A stretch of DNA of 64,000 nt from Nocardia sp. CC227C (GTDB lineage Bacteria > Actinomycetota > Actinomycetes > Mycobacteriales > Mycobacteriaceae): positions 1 to 64,000 of the forward strand of contig NZ_JASITE010000012.1 of the NCBI RefSeq assembly GCF_030767025.1, written 5' to 3'. This document shows positions 44,303-53,365 of the stretch, in pieces (the first letter of the stretch is position 1; every line of letters starts with the position of its first letter). The translations under genes were made by a program, and so were the position numbers. The notes under the pieces were generated by a model that did not search any database, was not told where the DNA came from, and saw only the letters and a program-made list of their open reading frames with translations.

Positions 44303-45632
44303 GATATTGTCAAATCCTGTGGATCGGCAAGTTTCAGGCGACCTCCGCTCCGGTGGTGTCGGCCGCGCCGGTCGATGATGGCGGGGTGATGTCGCGGGGG
44401 CGTTGACCTTACGCCAGCGGGCCTGGGCGGCCTCGATCAGCTTGTAGGCCATGGTGATTCCGGCCGCGCGCGAGCCAGGCCCCTTGGTGACCCTCGTGCG
44501 CAGGCACACGGTGGCGAAGGTGGATTCGATCGGGTTCGTGGTGCGCAGGTGGATCCAGTGCTCGGCCGGATACTTGAAGAACTCGAGCAGCACATCGAGG
44601 TCGTCGGTGATTTTGGCGACCGCCTTGGGATACTTCGCGCCGTAGTCGATCTCGAACGCTGTGACCGCGAGTTGCGCCTTGTCGATGTCCTCGGCGTTGT
44701 AGATGTCCTTGAGCGCCGCGTTCGCGCCCGGATGCGCCGATTTCGGCAGCGCGGCAAGCACATTCGCAACTTTGTGGAACCAGCAGCGTTGTTCCCGGGT
44801 GGTCGGGAACACCTCGCGCAGCGCCCGCCAGAACCCGAGCGCGCCGTCCCCGACCGCGAGCACCGGCGCGGTCATGCCGCGGCGGCGGCAATCACGCAGC
44901 AGATCCGCCCACGACTCGGTCGATTCCCGGTAGCCGTCGGTCAGCGCCACCAGCTCCTCGCGGCCGTCGGCACGGACCCCGATCATCACCAGCAGGCACA
45001 GTTTCTCCTGCTCCAAACGGACCTTCACGTGGATGCCGTCGACCCACAGATACACGTAGTCGGTGCCCGAGAGGTCCCGGGCGGCGAACGCGCGGGCCTC
45101 GTCGGTCCACTGCCCGGTCAACCGGGTGATCGACGCCGCCGACAGGCCCGCCCGGAACCGAGGAACTGTTCCAGCGCGGGACCGACGTCCCCGGTGGACA
45201 GCCCGTGCAGATACAACAACGGCAGTACCTCGGTGACCTGCGGCGATTTCCGCGCCCAGGCGGGCAGGATCACCGAGGAGAACCGTTGCCGCTCACCGGA
45301 TTCCGGATCGACACGTTTGTCGTTGACCCGGGGCGCTTTCACCGTCACCGCGCCGGCCGCGGTCAGCACCTCGCGTTCGTTGTGGTAGCCGTTGCGCACC
45401 ACCAGCTTCCGGCCGTTCTCGTCGACCTGGTCGGCGAACCGCTCGACATAGGCGGCGACCTCGGCCCGCAACGCGGCCTCGAGCATCCGCCGCGCACCCT
45501 CGCGCACGATCTCGTCGATCGGTGAGCGCGACACCCCGCCCGGCGTTGGCGCGCCGGACCGATCAGATCCTGGATTCGAAGATCATCCGGGAAGGTACTC
45601 CCTCCCGGCCATCCACAGGTTCTGATCATTTC
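44303..45632 (-). mobile_element. IS256-family insertion sequence, defective
   Basis: About 1.33 kb bounded by imperfect 26-bp inverted repeats (44303-44328 and 45607-45632; about 19 of 26 positions agree, with a shared core CCTGTGGAT). The size and one transposase frame fit the IS256/Mutator family. I see no convincing 8-9 base target duplication, consistent with age or insertion into another IS copy. The transposase is broken, so movement would need help in trans. Confidence 0.7.
44334..45534 (-). pseudogene. IS256-family transposase, frameshifted
   Basis: DDE transposase of the Mutator type. It has REGARRMLEAALRAEVAAYV, APRVNDKRVDPESGERQRF and ILPAWARKSPQVTEVLPLLY in one frame. The catalytic core continues in another frame: YLWVDGIHVKVRL, VLAVGDGALGFWRALREVFP, RCWFHKVANVLAALP, HWIHLRTTNPIESTFATV. 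The switch near 45150 (after EQFLGS) needs a short indel. A second lesion near 44400 deletes about 20 codons after KVNAP and leaves the tail DITPPSSTGAADTTGAEVA out of frame. Confidence 0.8.
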
Positions 45633-46305
45633 TCCGCTGGAATCCAGACCGGACCATATGGGAGGACTACTGATCCGGACGCGCTCCTCGCCGCGCTCAG
45701 AAAACGATCGTATTCCGAACGCACCCGTCAGCTATGGCGCTCACTCTCGTCAACGAGATGACCGAGTTGACGAGAACCGGAACCACGCCAGCGCTCGAGG
45801 ATCGCCCACAGCCCTTGCCCACCGCCACCAACATCCGCTCGCGGCCACTGCCTGATTCTGGATCGGAGTGGTCGTGTTCGGATTCGTCGCCCTCTCGGCA
45901 CTCGGCGCATGACGCGACCGGTGGCGGCCCGAACCGCCAACCTTGTAATGAAAGGCCGGCGGTTCGCTGTGTGCCCGTCCTCGCTCCGGACTGGGTGCCG
46001 GGAAGTATGTCGGCACGCTCTTCCTCGACGAGGTTGAGCAGCCAGATCACACCCCACAGTTCGTCGCAGTCGTCGATCCGCACCGCGCCCTGAATCGCCA
46101 TTCGCCGTAGTTCTTGCGATCCGGATCGGGGTAGCCTCACCGTTCACCGGTCAGGTTGACGGTCTTGTCGATATGATGCCGGACCGACCAGCCGGATCGG
46201 CGACAACCGTACGAGGCACCCGGTCACCACCCATCCGGAAGGCGGGGTCATCCGCCGGATCCGATCGGCGGCGGCCGGTCCGGCGGGCTACGAACCGCTC
46301 TCGAA
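45633..46305. other. Non-coding or degraded stretch
   Basis: About 670 bases without a convincing intact gene. One leftward frame at about 45960-46110 reads like a real protein (GAVRIDDCDELWGVIWLLNLVEEERADILPG) but soon loses protein character on both sides, so it may be a gene remnant. The rest looks like decayed intergenic DNA between the insertion sequence and the helicase gene. Confidence 0.4.
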
Positions 46306-47847
46306 TCAGCGGCGGCCGGTCTGGTGGGCTGCGGGCTGACTGCCGCCGCGCGTGCGCTGCGGTCGGGCCGTACGGGCCGGAGCATCCGAGCGGGTACCGG
46401 TCGACTCGACAGCGCGCGGAGCGGATCGGTGGGCGTGACGCACACGCTGCGCACGGGCCGCACGGGCCGGAGCGTCCGAGCGCGTGCCGATCGGCTCGGC
46501 GGCGCGCGGGGCGGATCGGTCGGCGTGACGCACACGCTGCGGGCGGGCGGTGCGGGCCGGGGCCTGCGAGCGGGAGCGGCGGGCATCGGACGCCGCGGCC
46601 TTGCGGGCGGCGGGACGCCGATCGCGTTCCGCGGATGTCGCGGCGGGCTCGGGGCGGGCGGTCACCAGCGGTGCGATGGGACCGACCAGGGTGCTCACCT
46701 CGGACGAATTCCCGGTCACCCGTTGGGGTGCGGCGGTGATGGCCGCCTTGCGGAGCAGGGCGGCGACATCCCGGCGCTGTTCGGGCAGCACCACGGTCAC
46801 CACATCGCCGGAGCTGCCCGCGCGGGCGGTGCGACCGGAACGGTGCAGGTACGCCTTGTGTTCGGCGGGCGGGTCCACGTGCACGACCAGTTCCACATCG
46901 TCCACGTGCACGCCGCGGGCAGCGATATCGGTGGCGACCAGCACGCGCGTGGTCCCCGCGGCGAAGGCCGCGAGATTGCGGTCACGCACCGCCTGGGAGA
47001 GGTTGCCGTGCAGGTCGGCGGCGGGAATGCCCACGGCCGTCAGCTGTTTGGCCAGGCGGCGGGCGTGGTGCTTGGTGCGCATGAACAGGATGCGGCGGCC
47101 GGTGCCGGAGGCCAGCACCTGCACCAGATCGCGTTTGGCGGCGGCGTCGGCGACCTCGTAGATGTGGTGGGTCATGGCCGGGACCGGGGAATGCGCCTCA
47201 TCCACGCTGTGCGACAGCGGATTGCGCAGGAAGCGCTTGACCAGTTTGTTCACCCCGTTGTCCAGGGTGGCGGAGAACAGCAGGCGCTGACCGTTGTCCG
47301 GGGTGGCCGCGAGGATGCGGGTCACGCCGGGCAGAAAGCCGAGGTCGGCCATGTGGTCGGCCTCGTCGAGCACGGTGATGCGCACCGCGTCCAGCGAGAC
47401 CAGACCCTGCTTCATGAGGTCTTCGAGGCGGCCGGGGCAGGCGACCACGAGCTGGGCGGTCTTCAGCGCACGGGCCTGCCGATTCTGCGGGACGCCGCCG
47501 AAGATGGTCGTCACCCGCAGCCCGCAGGCGGCGGCCATGGGTTCCAGGGTGGCGGCGATCTGCGTCGCCAGTTCGCGCGTGGGGGCCAGGATCAGCCCGA
47601 CGGGCCGCGCGGGCGTGATCGCGACACCGGCGAGCCGGTGCACCATCGGAATGGAGAAGGCGAGCGTTTTGCCGCTGCCGGTCTTGCCGCGCGCCAGCAC
47701 GTCGCGCCCCGCGAGCGTGTCGGGCAGCGTGGCCGCCTGGATCGGGAAGGGCGCGGTGATGCCGTTCGCGGTCAGCGCGTCGATCAGGTCGGTGCGCAGG
47801 CCGAGAGCGGTGAAGGTGGTGGCAGGGCTCGTTGAACGAGTCGTCAT
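46306..47847 (-). CDS. DEAD-box RNA helicase (RhlE type)
   Basis: 513-residue ATP-dependent RNA helicase of the cytoplasm. It has a Q motif region (FTALGLRTDLIDALTANGITAPFPIQ), motif I ARGKTGSGKT, Ia PTRELATQI, II LDEADHM (DEAD), III FSATL, V VATDIAARGVHV and VI HRSGRTARAG. A basic C-terminal tail of about 120 residues contains a 30-residue tandem repeat (next entry) and probably binds RNA. The start MTTRSTSPATTFTALGL follows family practice; the ribosome site is weak. Confidence 0.92.
   Translation of the reverse strand: MTTRSTSPATTFTALGLRTDLIDALTANGITAPFPIQAATLPDTLAGRDVLARGKTGSGKTLAFSIPMVHRLAGVAITPARPVGLILAPTRELATQIAATLEPMAAACGLRVTTIFGGVPQNRQARALKTAQLVVACPGRLEDLMKQGLVSLDAVRITVLDEADHMADLGFLPGVTRILAATPDNGQRLLFSATLDNGVNKLVKRFLRNPLSHSVDEAHSPVPAMTHHIYEVADAAAKRDLVQVLASGTGRRILFMRTKHHARRLAKQLTAVGIPAADLHGNLSQAVRDRNLAAFAAGTTRVLVATDIAARGVHVDDVELVVHVDPPAEHKAYLHRSGRTARAGSSGDVVTVVLPEQRRDVAALLRKAAITAAPQRVTGNSSEVSTLVGPIAPLVTARPEPAATSAERDRRPAARKAAASDARRSRSQAPARTARPQRVRHADRSAPRAAEPIGTRSDAPARAARAQRVRHAHRSAPRAVESTGTRSDAPARTARPQRTRGGSQPAAHQTGRR
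46364..46575 (-). repeat. 90-bp tandem repeat in the helicase tail
   Basis: Two complete 90-base units (starting at 46364 and 46454) and a partial third encode 30-residue repeats beginning APARTARPQRVRHADRSAPR. The units are about 85-90 percent identical and in frame. The Arg-rich tail length probably varies between strains. Confidence 0.85.
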
Positions 47848-48033
47848 GGGTATTCGGGGTGCCTTTCGAGCATCTGGGGTGACCGCAGCGGTGCACGAAA
47901 GAAAGACATCCACGACGGAATGAGCACAAGATCAGTACTCGACCCCAGAACTATAGCTCATCGCGGCCACGCGGGTTGGATACTGTGTCCCGTCCCGCAG
48001 TGACCGCGACGGCACGCCGCTCCGCCGCGCCGG

Positions 48034-48345
48034 TCAGCCGTAGTGGCAGACGTAGTGCACCGGTGAGAGCACCTCGATCTGGAAAGAGCTGTTCGCGGGC
48101 ACGTCGAAGGACTGCCCGCCCCGGTACGTGACGGCCTCGCTCGCCCCGGCGAGGGTGATCCGGCACTCCCCCTCGAGCAGTTCCATGACCTCGGGCGCGC
48201 CGGTGCCGAATGTCAGCGTGGCCGGGAGAATCGTCCCCACGGATTTGCGGGTGCCGTCGGCCAGCTCGATATCGTGGCTGACGCACTTGCCGTCGAAGTA
48301 GACATTGGCCTTCTTGGTGACGGTGACATTCTCGAACGTCGTCAT
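48034..48345 (-). CDS. ppnP: Pyrimidine/purine nucleoside phosphorylase
   Basis: 103-residue cupin of the PpnP (YaiE/DUF1255) family that splits purine and pyrimidine nucleosides with phosphate. It has VTVTKKANVYFDGKCVSHD, KSVGTILPATLTFGT, PEVMELLEGEC and GGQSFDVPANSSFQIEV, a full-length match. It lies between relA and the helicase gene on the same strand, with gaps of about 60 and 190 bases. The nucleotide theme with relA and apt nearby may be coincidental. Confidence 0.92.
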   Translation of the reverse strand: MTTFENVTVTKKANVYFDGKCVSHDIELADGTRKSVGTILPATLTFGTGAPEVMELLEGECRITLAGASEAVTYRGGQSFDVPANSSFQIEVLSPVHYVCHYG

Positions 48346-48409
48346 GAACTCTCCTCGTTCCGGGGACGAGCCAGCCTAGCTGGCGTCGGCCGCGGATCGG
48401 CCGGGGAGG

Positions 48410-50899
48410 TCAGGCCGCGGAGGTGACGCGGTAGACGTCGTAGACGCCCTCCACATTGCGGACCACATTGAGCAGGTGGCCCAGGTGTTTCGGGTCGCCC
48501 ATCTCGAAGGTGAACTTGGAGATGGCCACCCGGTCACCGGAGGTCATGACCGAGGCGGAGAGGATGTTGACCTTCTCGTCGGCGAGCACCTTGGTCACGT
48601 CGGAGAGCAGCCGGGTGCGATCCAGAGCCTCGATCTGGATGGCGACCAGGAAGACCGAGGACGGCGACGGCGCCCACTTCACCTCGATGATGCGTTCCGG
48701 CTCGCTGCGCAGCGAGTCGGCGTTGGTGCAGTCGGTGCGGTGCACCGAGACCGCGCCGCCGCGGGTCACGAAGCCCATGATCTCGTCGCCCGGCACCGGG
48801 GTGCAGCACTTGGCCAGCTTGGCCACCGTGCCGGACGCGCCCGGAATCTCCACGCCCGCATCGCCGGTGCCGCGCTGGCGCGCGGGAACCGTTGAGGGCG
48901 TGGACCGTTCGGCGAGTTCGTTCTCCACATCGCCGACCCCGCCGAGCTGGGCCATGAGCCGCTGCACCACATGGTGCGCCGACACCTGGCTCTCGCCGAC
49001 CGCGGCGTACAGCGCCGAGATATCCGGATAGTGCAGTTCGTGGGCCAGCGCCGACATGGCGTCGGCGCTCATCAGGCGCTGCAACGGCAGCCCCGAGCGG
49101 CGGACCTCCTTGCTGATGGCCTCCTTGCCCGCTTCCAGGGCCTCCTCGCGGCGTTCCTTGGCGAACCACTGCCGGATCTTGGCCTTGGCGCGCGGGGAGA
49201 CCACGAAGTTCTGCCAGTCGCGGCTCGGTCCGGCGTTCTGCGCCTTGGAGGTGAAGATCTCGACGACCTCACCGTTCTCCAGCTGCCGTTCCAGCGCGAC
49301 CAGGCGGCCGTTCACGCGTGCGCCGATGCAGCGGTGGCCGACCTCGGTGTGCACGGCGTAGGCGAAGTCCACCGGGGTGGACTTCTGCGGCAGCGTGATC
49401 ACATCACCCTTGGGGGTGAACACGAAGATCTCGGGCGACTTCAGATCGAAACGCAGCGACTCCAGGAACTCGGCCGGATCGGCGGCCTCCCGCTGCCAGT
49501 CCAGCAGCTGCCGCATCCACGCCATGTCATCGACCTCGGTCGAATCATTGGAGTGCCTGCCCTTGGTCTCCTTGTACCGCCAGTGCGCGGCGATGCCGAA
49601 CTCGGCGGTCCGGTGCATGTCCTGGGTGCGGATCTGCACCTCCAGGGGTTTGCCGTCCGGGCCGACCACGGTGGTGTGCAACGACTGGTAGACGCCGTAG
49701 CGCGGCTGGGCGATGTAGTCCTTGAACCGGCCCGCCATCGGCTGCCACAGCGAGTGCACCACGCCGACCGCGGCGTAGCAGTCGCGCACCTCGTCGCAGA
49801 GGATGCGGATGCCGACCAGGTCGTGGATGTCGTCGAAGTCCTTACCCTTGACGATCATCTTCTGGTAGATCGACCAATAGTGTTTGGGGCGACCCTCCAC
49901 GATGGCGTTGATGCGGCTGGCCGCGAGAGTGTTCACGATCTCGGCGCGCACCTTGGCCAGGTAGGTGTCGCGCGAGGGCGCGCGGTCGGCCACCAGGCGC
50001 ACGATCTCGTCGTATTTCTTGGGATGCAGGATCGCGAAGGCGAGATCCTCCAGCTCCCATTTGACGGTCGCCATGCCGAGCCGGTGCGCCAGCGGCGCGA
50101 TGACCTCGAGGGTTTCGCGGGCCTTCTTGGCCTGTTTCTCCGGCGGCAGGAACCGCATGGTGCGCATATTGTGCAGCCGGTCGGCCACCTTGATCACCAG
50201 TACGCGCGGGTCGCGGGCCATGGCGATGATCATTTTGCGGATGGTCTCGGCCTCGGCGGCCGCACCCAGGTTGACCTTGTCCAGCTTGGTGACGCCGTCG
50301 ACCAGGTGCGCCACCTCCTGACCGAATTCACCGGTCAGCTCGTCGAGCGAGTAGCCGGTGTCCTCCACGGTGTCGTGCAGCAGCGCGGCCACCAGCGTGG
50401 TGGTGTCCATACCCAGCTCGGCCAGGATATTGGCCACCGCCAGCGGGTGCGTGATGTACGGATCGCCGGATTTGCGGAACTGATGCGCGTGTTTCTCGTC
50501 GGCCACGTCGAAGGCTCGCTGCAACAGTTGCAGGTTGGCCTTCGGATACAGCTCGCGATGGACGGTTGCGAGGGGTTCGAGCACCGGCTTGACCGCCGCG
50601 ATGCCGCGCTGACCGGTCATACGGCGGGCCAGGCGGGCGCGCACGCGACGCGAGGCGGAGGTCGGCACCGCGGCGGGCGTGCTGCCCTGACGCTGTACGA
50701 CCGGGACGGCCGGGCGGGGTGGCGTGGGATCCCCCTGGCGCGGTGACGCCGTATCGCTCTGGCGCGGTGACCCCGGATCGCCCTGGCGCTGTGACGCCGG
50801 ATCGCCCTGGCGCTGTGGCATGGAATTGGGGGTGGGCGGGGTGGCGGATGCGCCATTGTTCGATTGCCCGGCATTCGCCTGTTCCAAATGCTGAGTCAT
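48410..50899 (-). CDS. relA: Bifunctional (p)ppGpp synthetase/hydrolase
   Basis: 829-residue Rel enzyme of the stringent response. It has an HD hydrolase domain (HPLAVANILAEL, LVAALLHDTVED with the HD pair), a synthetase domain (YWSIYQKMIVKG, DLVGIRI, GVYQSLHTTVVGPDG), TGS (EIFVFTPKGDVITLPQ), a Cys-rich segment (AKCCTPVPGDEIMGF) and a C-terminal ACT domain. Start MTQHLEQANAG with GAGAGG about 9 bases upstream. The first 80 or so residues are a disordered Pro/Gln/Arg tract with 8-residue repeats, longer than in M. tuberculosis. Core gene order apt-relA is kept. Confidence 0.96.
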   Translation of the reverse strand: MTQHLEQANAGQSNNGASATPPTPNSMPQRQGDPASQRQGDPGSPRQSDTASPRQGDPTPPRPAVPVVQRQGSTPAAVPTSASRRVRARLARRMTGQRGIAAVKPVLEPLATVHRELYPKANLQLLQRAFDVADEKHAHQFRKSGDPYITHPLAVANILAELGMDTTTLVAALLHDTVEDTGYSLDELTGEFGQEVAHLVDGVTKLDKVNLGAAAEAETIRKMIIAMARDPRVLVIKVADRLHNMRTMRFLPPEKQAKKARETLEVIAPLAHRLGMATVKWELEDLAFAILHPKKYDEIVRLVADRAPSRDTYLAKVRAEIVNTLAASRINAIVEGRPKHYWSIYQKMIVKGKDFDDIHDLVGIRILCDEVRDCYAAVGVVHSLWQPMAGRFKDYIAQPRYGVYQSLHTTVVGPDGKPLEVQIRTQDMHRTAEFGIAAHWRYKETKGRHSNDSTEVDDMAWMRQLLDWQREAADPAEFLESLRFDLKSPEIFVFTPKGDVITLPQKSTPVDFAYAVHTEVGHRCIGARVNGRLVALERQLENGEVVEIFTSKAQNAGPSRDWQNFVVSPRAKAKIRQWFAKERREEALEAGKEAISKEVRRSGLPLQRLMSADAMSALAHELHYPDISALYAAVGESQVSAHHVVQRLMAQLGGVGDVENELAERSTPSTVPARQRGTGDAGVEIPGASGTVAKLAKCCTPVPGDEIMGFVTRGGAVSVHRTDCTNADSLRSEPERIIEVKWAPSPSSVFLVAIQIEALDRTRLLSDVTKVLADEKVNILSASVMTSGDRVAISKFTFEMGDPKHLGHLLNVVRNVEGVYDVYRVTSAA
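50733..50819 (-). repeat. 24-bp tandem repeat in the relA leader region
   Basis: Three and a half 24-base units, all in frame, encode the 8-residue repeat RQGDPASQ/RQSDTASP in the N-terminal disordered part of the Rel protein. The first two or three units differ by a few bases only. Confidence 0.8.
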
Positions 50900-51139
50900 G
50901 CCACACCACCTCTCCCGGTCGCGATCGGAACACCATATCGGACCGTGCAACCACCCGGACCACCAACTTTAGTCCGGGTTTCGTCGCGGGGTCGCCGACG
51001 GTCGCTACCGCCGTCCGGACGTGCCCATACCGACGTGATCACTCCCCTTTCTACCGTGTTCGGGGCGGCGTTGCGTACGGATTGCTCCGCACCCGGCGCC
51101 GCCCCTGGTCCACGGACCGCCGCACTCGGCCAAACCTCG

Positions 51140-52738
51140 CTACCCGGACGGGATTTCGGCCAATCCGTCCGCCGACAGCTCCACTCGGCGGGTGACCCCG
51201 ATCTCATCGAGGAAGCGCGGATCGTGGCTGACCACGAGGAGCGCACCCTGGAACGCGGCGAGGGCCTCGGTCAGATGCCGCAGGCTGGGCAGGTCCAGGT
51301 TGTTGGTGGGCTCGTCGAGCAGCAGCAGCTTGGGCGCGGGCTCGGCCAGCAGCATCATGGCCAGCGCCGCCCGCAGCCGCTCCCCACCCGACAGCGTCTC
51401 GGCCGCCACGTCGGCATCTCTCCCACGGAACAGGAAGCGGGCCAGTCGGGCTCGTATCCGTTCGGCCGACGCGTGCGGCGCGGCGGCGGCCACGTTCTCG
51501 AATACCGTCTTCGACTCGTCGAAGATATCGAGGCGCTGCGGCAGCATGCGCCAGGGCACCTTCGGCGATTCGTCGCGAATGCGGTGCAGGAGCGTGGTTT
51601 TCCCCGAACCGTTGCGGCCGGTGAGGGCGATTCGCTCCGGCCCGGAGACCTTCAAGGTCACCACCGGGCCGTTGGCGAGGGTCACCTCCGCCAAGTCGAT
51701 GACATCCTGTCCGGGGTAGAGCTTGGTCCCCGGCAGGTCGACGCGGATCTCCCGGTCGTCGCGCAGCAGTTCCCGCGCCTGGGTGAGCTGATCCTCGGCC
51801 TCCTCGAGTTTGCCGATGTGGTTGTTGCGCAGCTTGCCCGCCGACACCTGGGCCTGGCGTTTGCGTTCGGCCATCACGACTTTGGGTTCCCGCTTGGTAT
51901 CCCACATCTTCTGGCCGTAGCGCAGGCGCCGGTCGAGTTTGACGCGTGCCTCGACCAGTTCCCGCGCCTGCTTGCGCACATCGCTGCGGGCGTCGCGGAC
52001 GGCCGACCGGGCGGCCGCCTGCTCGGCATCCACGATGCGCTCGTACTCGGTGAAATTGCCGCCGAAACACCGGATCTCGCCCTGGCGCAGTTCGGCGATG
52101 CCGTCCACGCGCTCCAGCAGTTCGCGGTCGTGGCTGACCGTGATCACCGTGCCCGGGAAATGCCCGATCACCTCGTAGAGCCGTTGCCGCGCGACCCGGT
52201 CCAGATTGTTGGTTGGCTCGTCGAGCACCAGCACCTCGGGTTCGCGCAGCAGTTCGGCGATCAGGCCGAGCAGCACCGTTTCCCCGCCGGAGAGGGTGTC
52301 GAGACGGCGGTCGAGCTGCGCGACGTCCCCGGCGACATAGTGCAGTCCGAGTTTGCCCAGCAGTGCCACGGCCTGCTCCTCGACATCCCAGCGGGGGCCG
52401 ATCAGCTCGAAGTCGGCTTCGGTGCCCGCACCGGATTCGATGCGGTGCAGCGCATTCCGGATCGACTCGATGCCGAGCACCTCGTCCACCCGCTGCCCGG
52501 CGGACAGGCCGAGGTCCTGCCGCAGATACCCCAGCCGTTCCGGCGGGGTGATCGAGCCGCGCTGGGGCCGCAGGTCTCCGGCGATCAGGCGCAACAGCGT
52601 GGACTTGCCCGCACCGTTGCTTCCGACCAGACCGATGTGCCCCGGCCCCAAGGCGGCGTCGAGGCCGTCGAAGACCGGTGTGCCGTCGGGCCAGGCGAAG
52701 GCGAGATCGGAAATGGATACGACAAACGTACTGGGCAT
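51140..52738 (-). CDS. ABC-F family ATPase
   Basis: 532-residue soluble protein with two ABC cassettes and no membrane part. It has Walker A LVGSNGAGKST and TGRNGSGKTT, signatures LSGGETVLL and LSGGERLRA, Walker B LVLDEPTNNLD and LLLDEPTNNLD, joined by a charged linker (residues 240-310, RKQARELVEARVKLDRRL). ABC-F proteins act on the ribosome, either protecting it from antibiotics or easing stalled translation. The short ATG start has GAGGAG 6 bases upstream. The subgroup cannot be told by eye. The leader may carry a short upstream peptide. Confidence 0.9.
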   Translation of the reverse strand: MPSTFVVSISDLAFAWPDGTPVFDGLDAALGPGHIGLVGSNGAGKSTLLRLIAGDLRPQRGSITPPERLGYLRQDLGLSAGQRVDEVLGIESIRNALHRIESGAGTEADFELIGPRWDVEEQAVALLGKLGLHYVAGDVAQLDRRLDTLSGGETVLLGLIAELLREPEVLVLDEPTNNLDRVARQRLYEVIGHFPGTVITVSHDRELLERVDGIAELRQGEIRCFGGNFTEYERIVDAEQAAARSAVRDARSDVRKQARELVEARVKLDRRLRYGQKMWDTKREPKVVMAERKRQAQVSAGKLRNNHIGKLEEAEDQLTQARELLRDDREIRVDLPGTKLYPGQDVIDLAEVTLANGPVVTLKVSGPERIALTGRNGSGKTTLLHRIRDESPKVPWRMLPQRLDIFDESKTVFENVAAAAPHASAERIRARLARFLFRGRDADVAAETLSGGERLRAALAMMLLAEPAPKLLLLDEPTNNLDLPSLRHLTEALAAFQGALLVVSHDPRFLDEIGVTRRVELSADGLAEIPSG

Positions 52739-53051
52739 GCACACTCCTCGAGGTAGGCGAAAGCGAACGCGGCGCGCGACTGCGAGCCACCGGGGCGCTA
52801 CCTCAGAAGATCAACGTGCACAACTCCGATCGTGCGGCAATGAGACGGTCCCAAGCTATCCGGGGCTTCGCGACCGTGCAAGGGGTTTTCCTGACCCGGC
52901 CCACGGCACGGCGGCGCGGCGGCCGGTCTCGATCGCTACCGGCGGGCCGTGCGGAACCACCGCGCCCAGCTCGAACGACTGATCAACACGTTTCGGTCTC
53001 GATGCCTGTCAGGGGCTGTTTCGACCGGCGCGGGCGGGGAATCTCGAGGGT
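52739..53051. promoter_or_regulatory. ABC-F leader and divergent gap
   Basis: No annotated gene in 313 bases. On the leftward strand, 60 bases before the ABC-F start, a tiny frame (52798-52821) GTG-CAC-GTT-GAT-CTT-CTG-AGG-TAG encodes MHVDLLR. It has GGAG just before it, although at a short 2-base distance. Antibiotic-type ABC-F genes are often controlled by such leader peptides. The peptide also recalls the HVDLLR start of actinobacterial leader peptides. The right half has nothing distinctive. Confidence 0.4.
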
Positions 53052-53348
53052 ATGCCCTACACGTACTACCGCGAGAGCACCGCCGCTCGGATCATCAGTG
53101 CGGTCGGTGCGGTCTTCGCCCTGATCGAAGGCATCTACATCCTGCTGCGGGTGTTCGACGCCGAACAGACCAATCCGTTCTATCGGTTCATCGAGACCAT
53201 GGCCGAACCGCTGGCGCTGTTCTTCCCGGGGCTGTTCGAGACCGGGAACGCCAATCTCGATATCGTCCTCGACTACGGACTGGCCGCCGTATTCTGGCTC
53301 GTCGTCACCGGCATCCTGGCCCGGCTGGTCTCCGGCACCAGGGCCTGA
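53052..53348 (+). CDS. Small membrane protein, two or three helices
   Basis: 98-residue protein with hydrophobic segments RIISAVGAVFALIEGIYILLRVF and AAVFWLVVTGILARLV and a less hydrophobic middle segment (LALFFPGLF). It resembles small YGGT-like or hypothetical actinobacterial membrane proteins, but no defining motif is visible. The ribosome site is weak. It converges on apt with 17 bases between. Confidence 0.7.
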   Translation: MPYTYYRESTAARIISAVGAVFALIEGIYILLRVFDAEQTNPFYRFIETMAEPLALFFPGLFETGNANLDIVLDYGLAAVFWLVVTGILARLVSGTRA

Positions 53349-53365
53349 TCCCGACCTCCGACGGG

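Noticed and set aside
44198..44333. C-terminal extension of the IS256 transposase frame
   Set aside because: The frame reads through the inverted repeat into the second fragment in the wrong phase; the residues are not homologous to transposase.
45697..46147. Overlapping frames in the gap before the helicase gene
   Set aside because: No ribosome site and protein-like sequence for only about 45 codons, so treated as a possible remnant and not as a gene.
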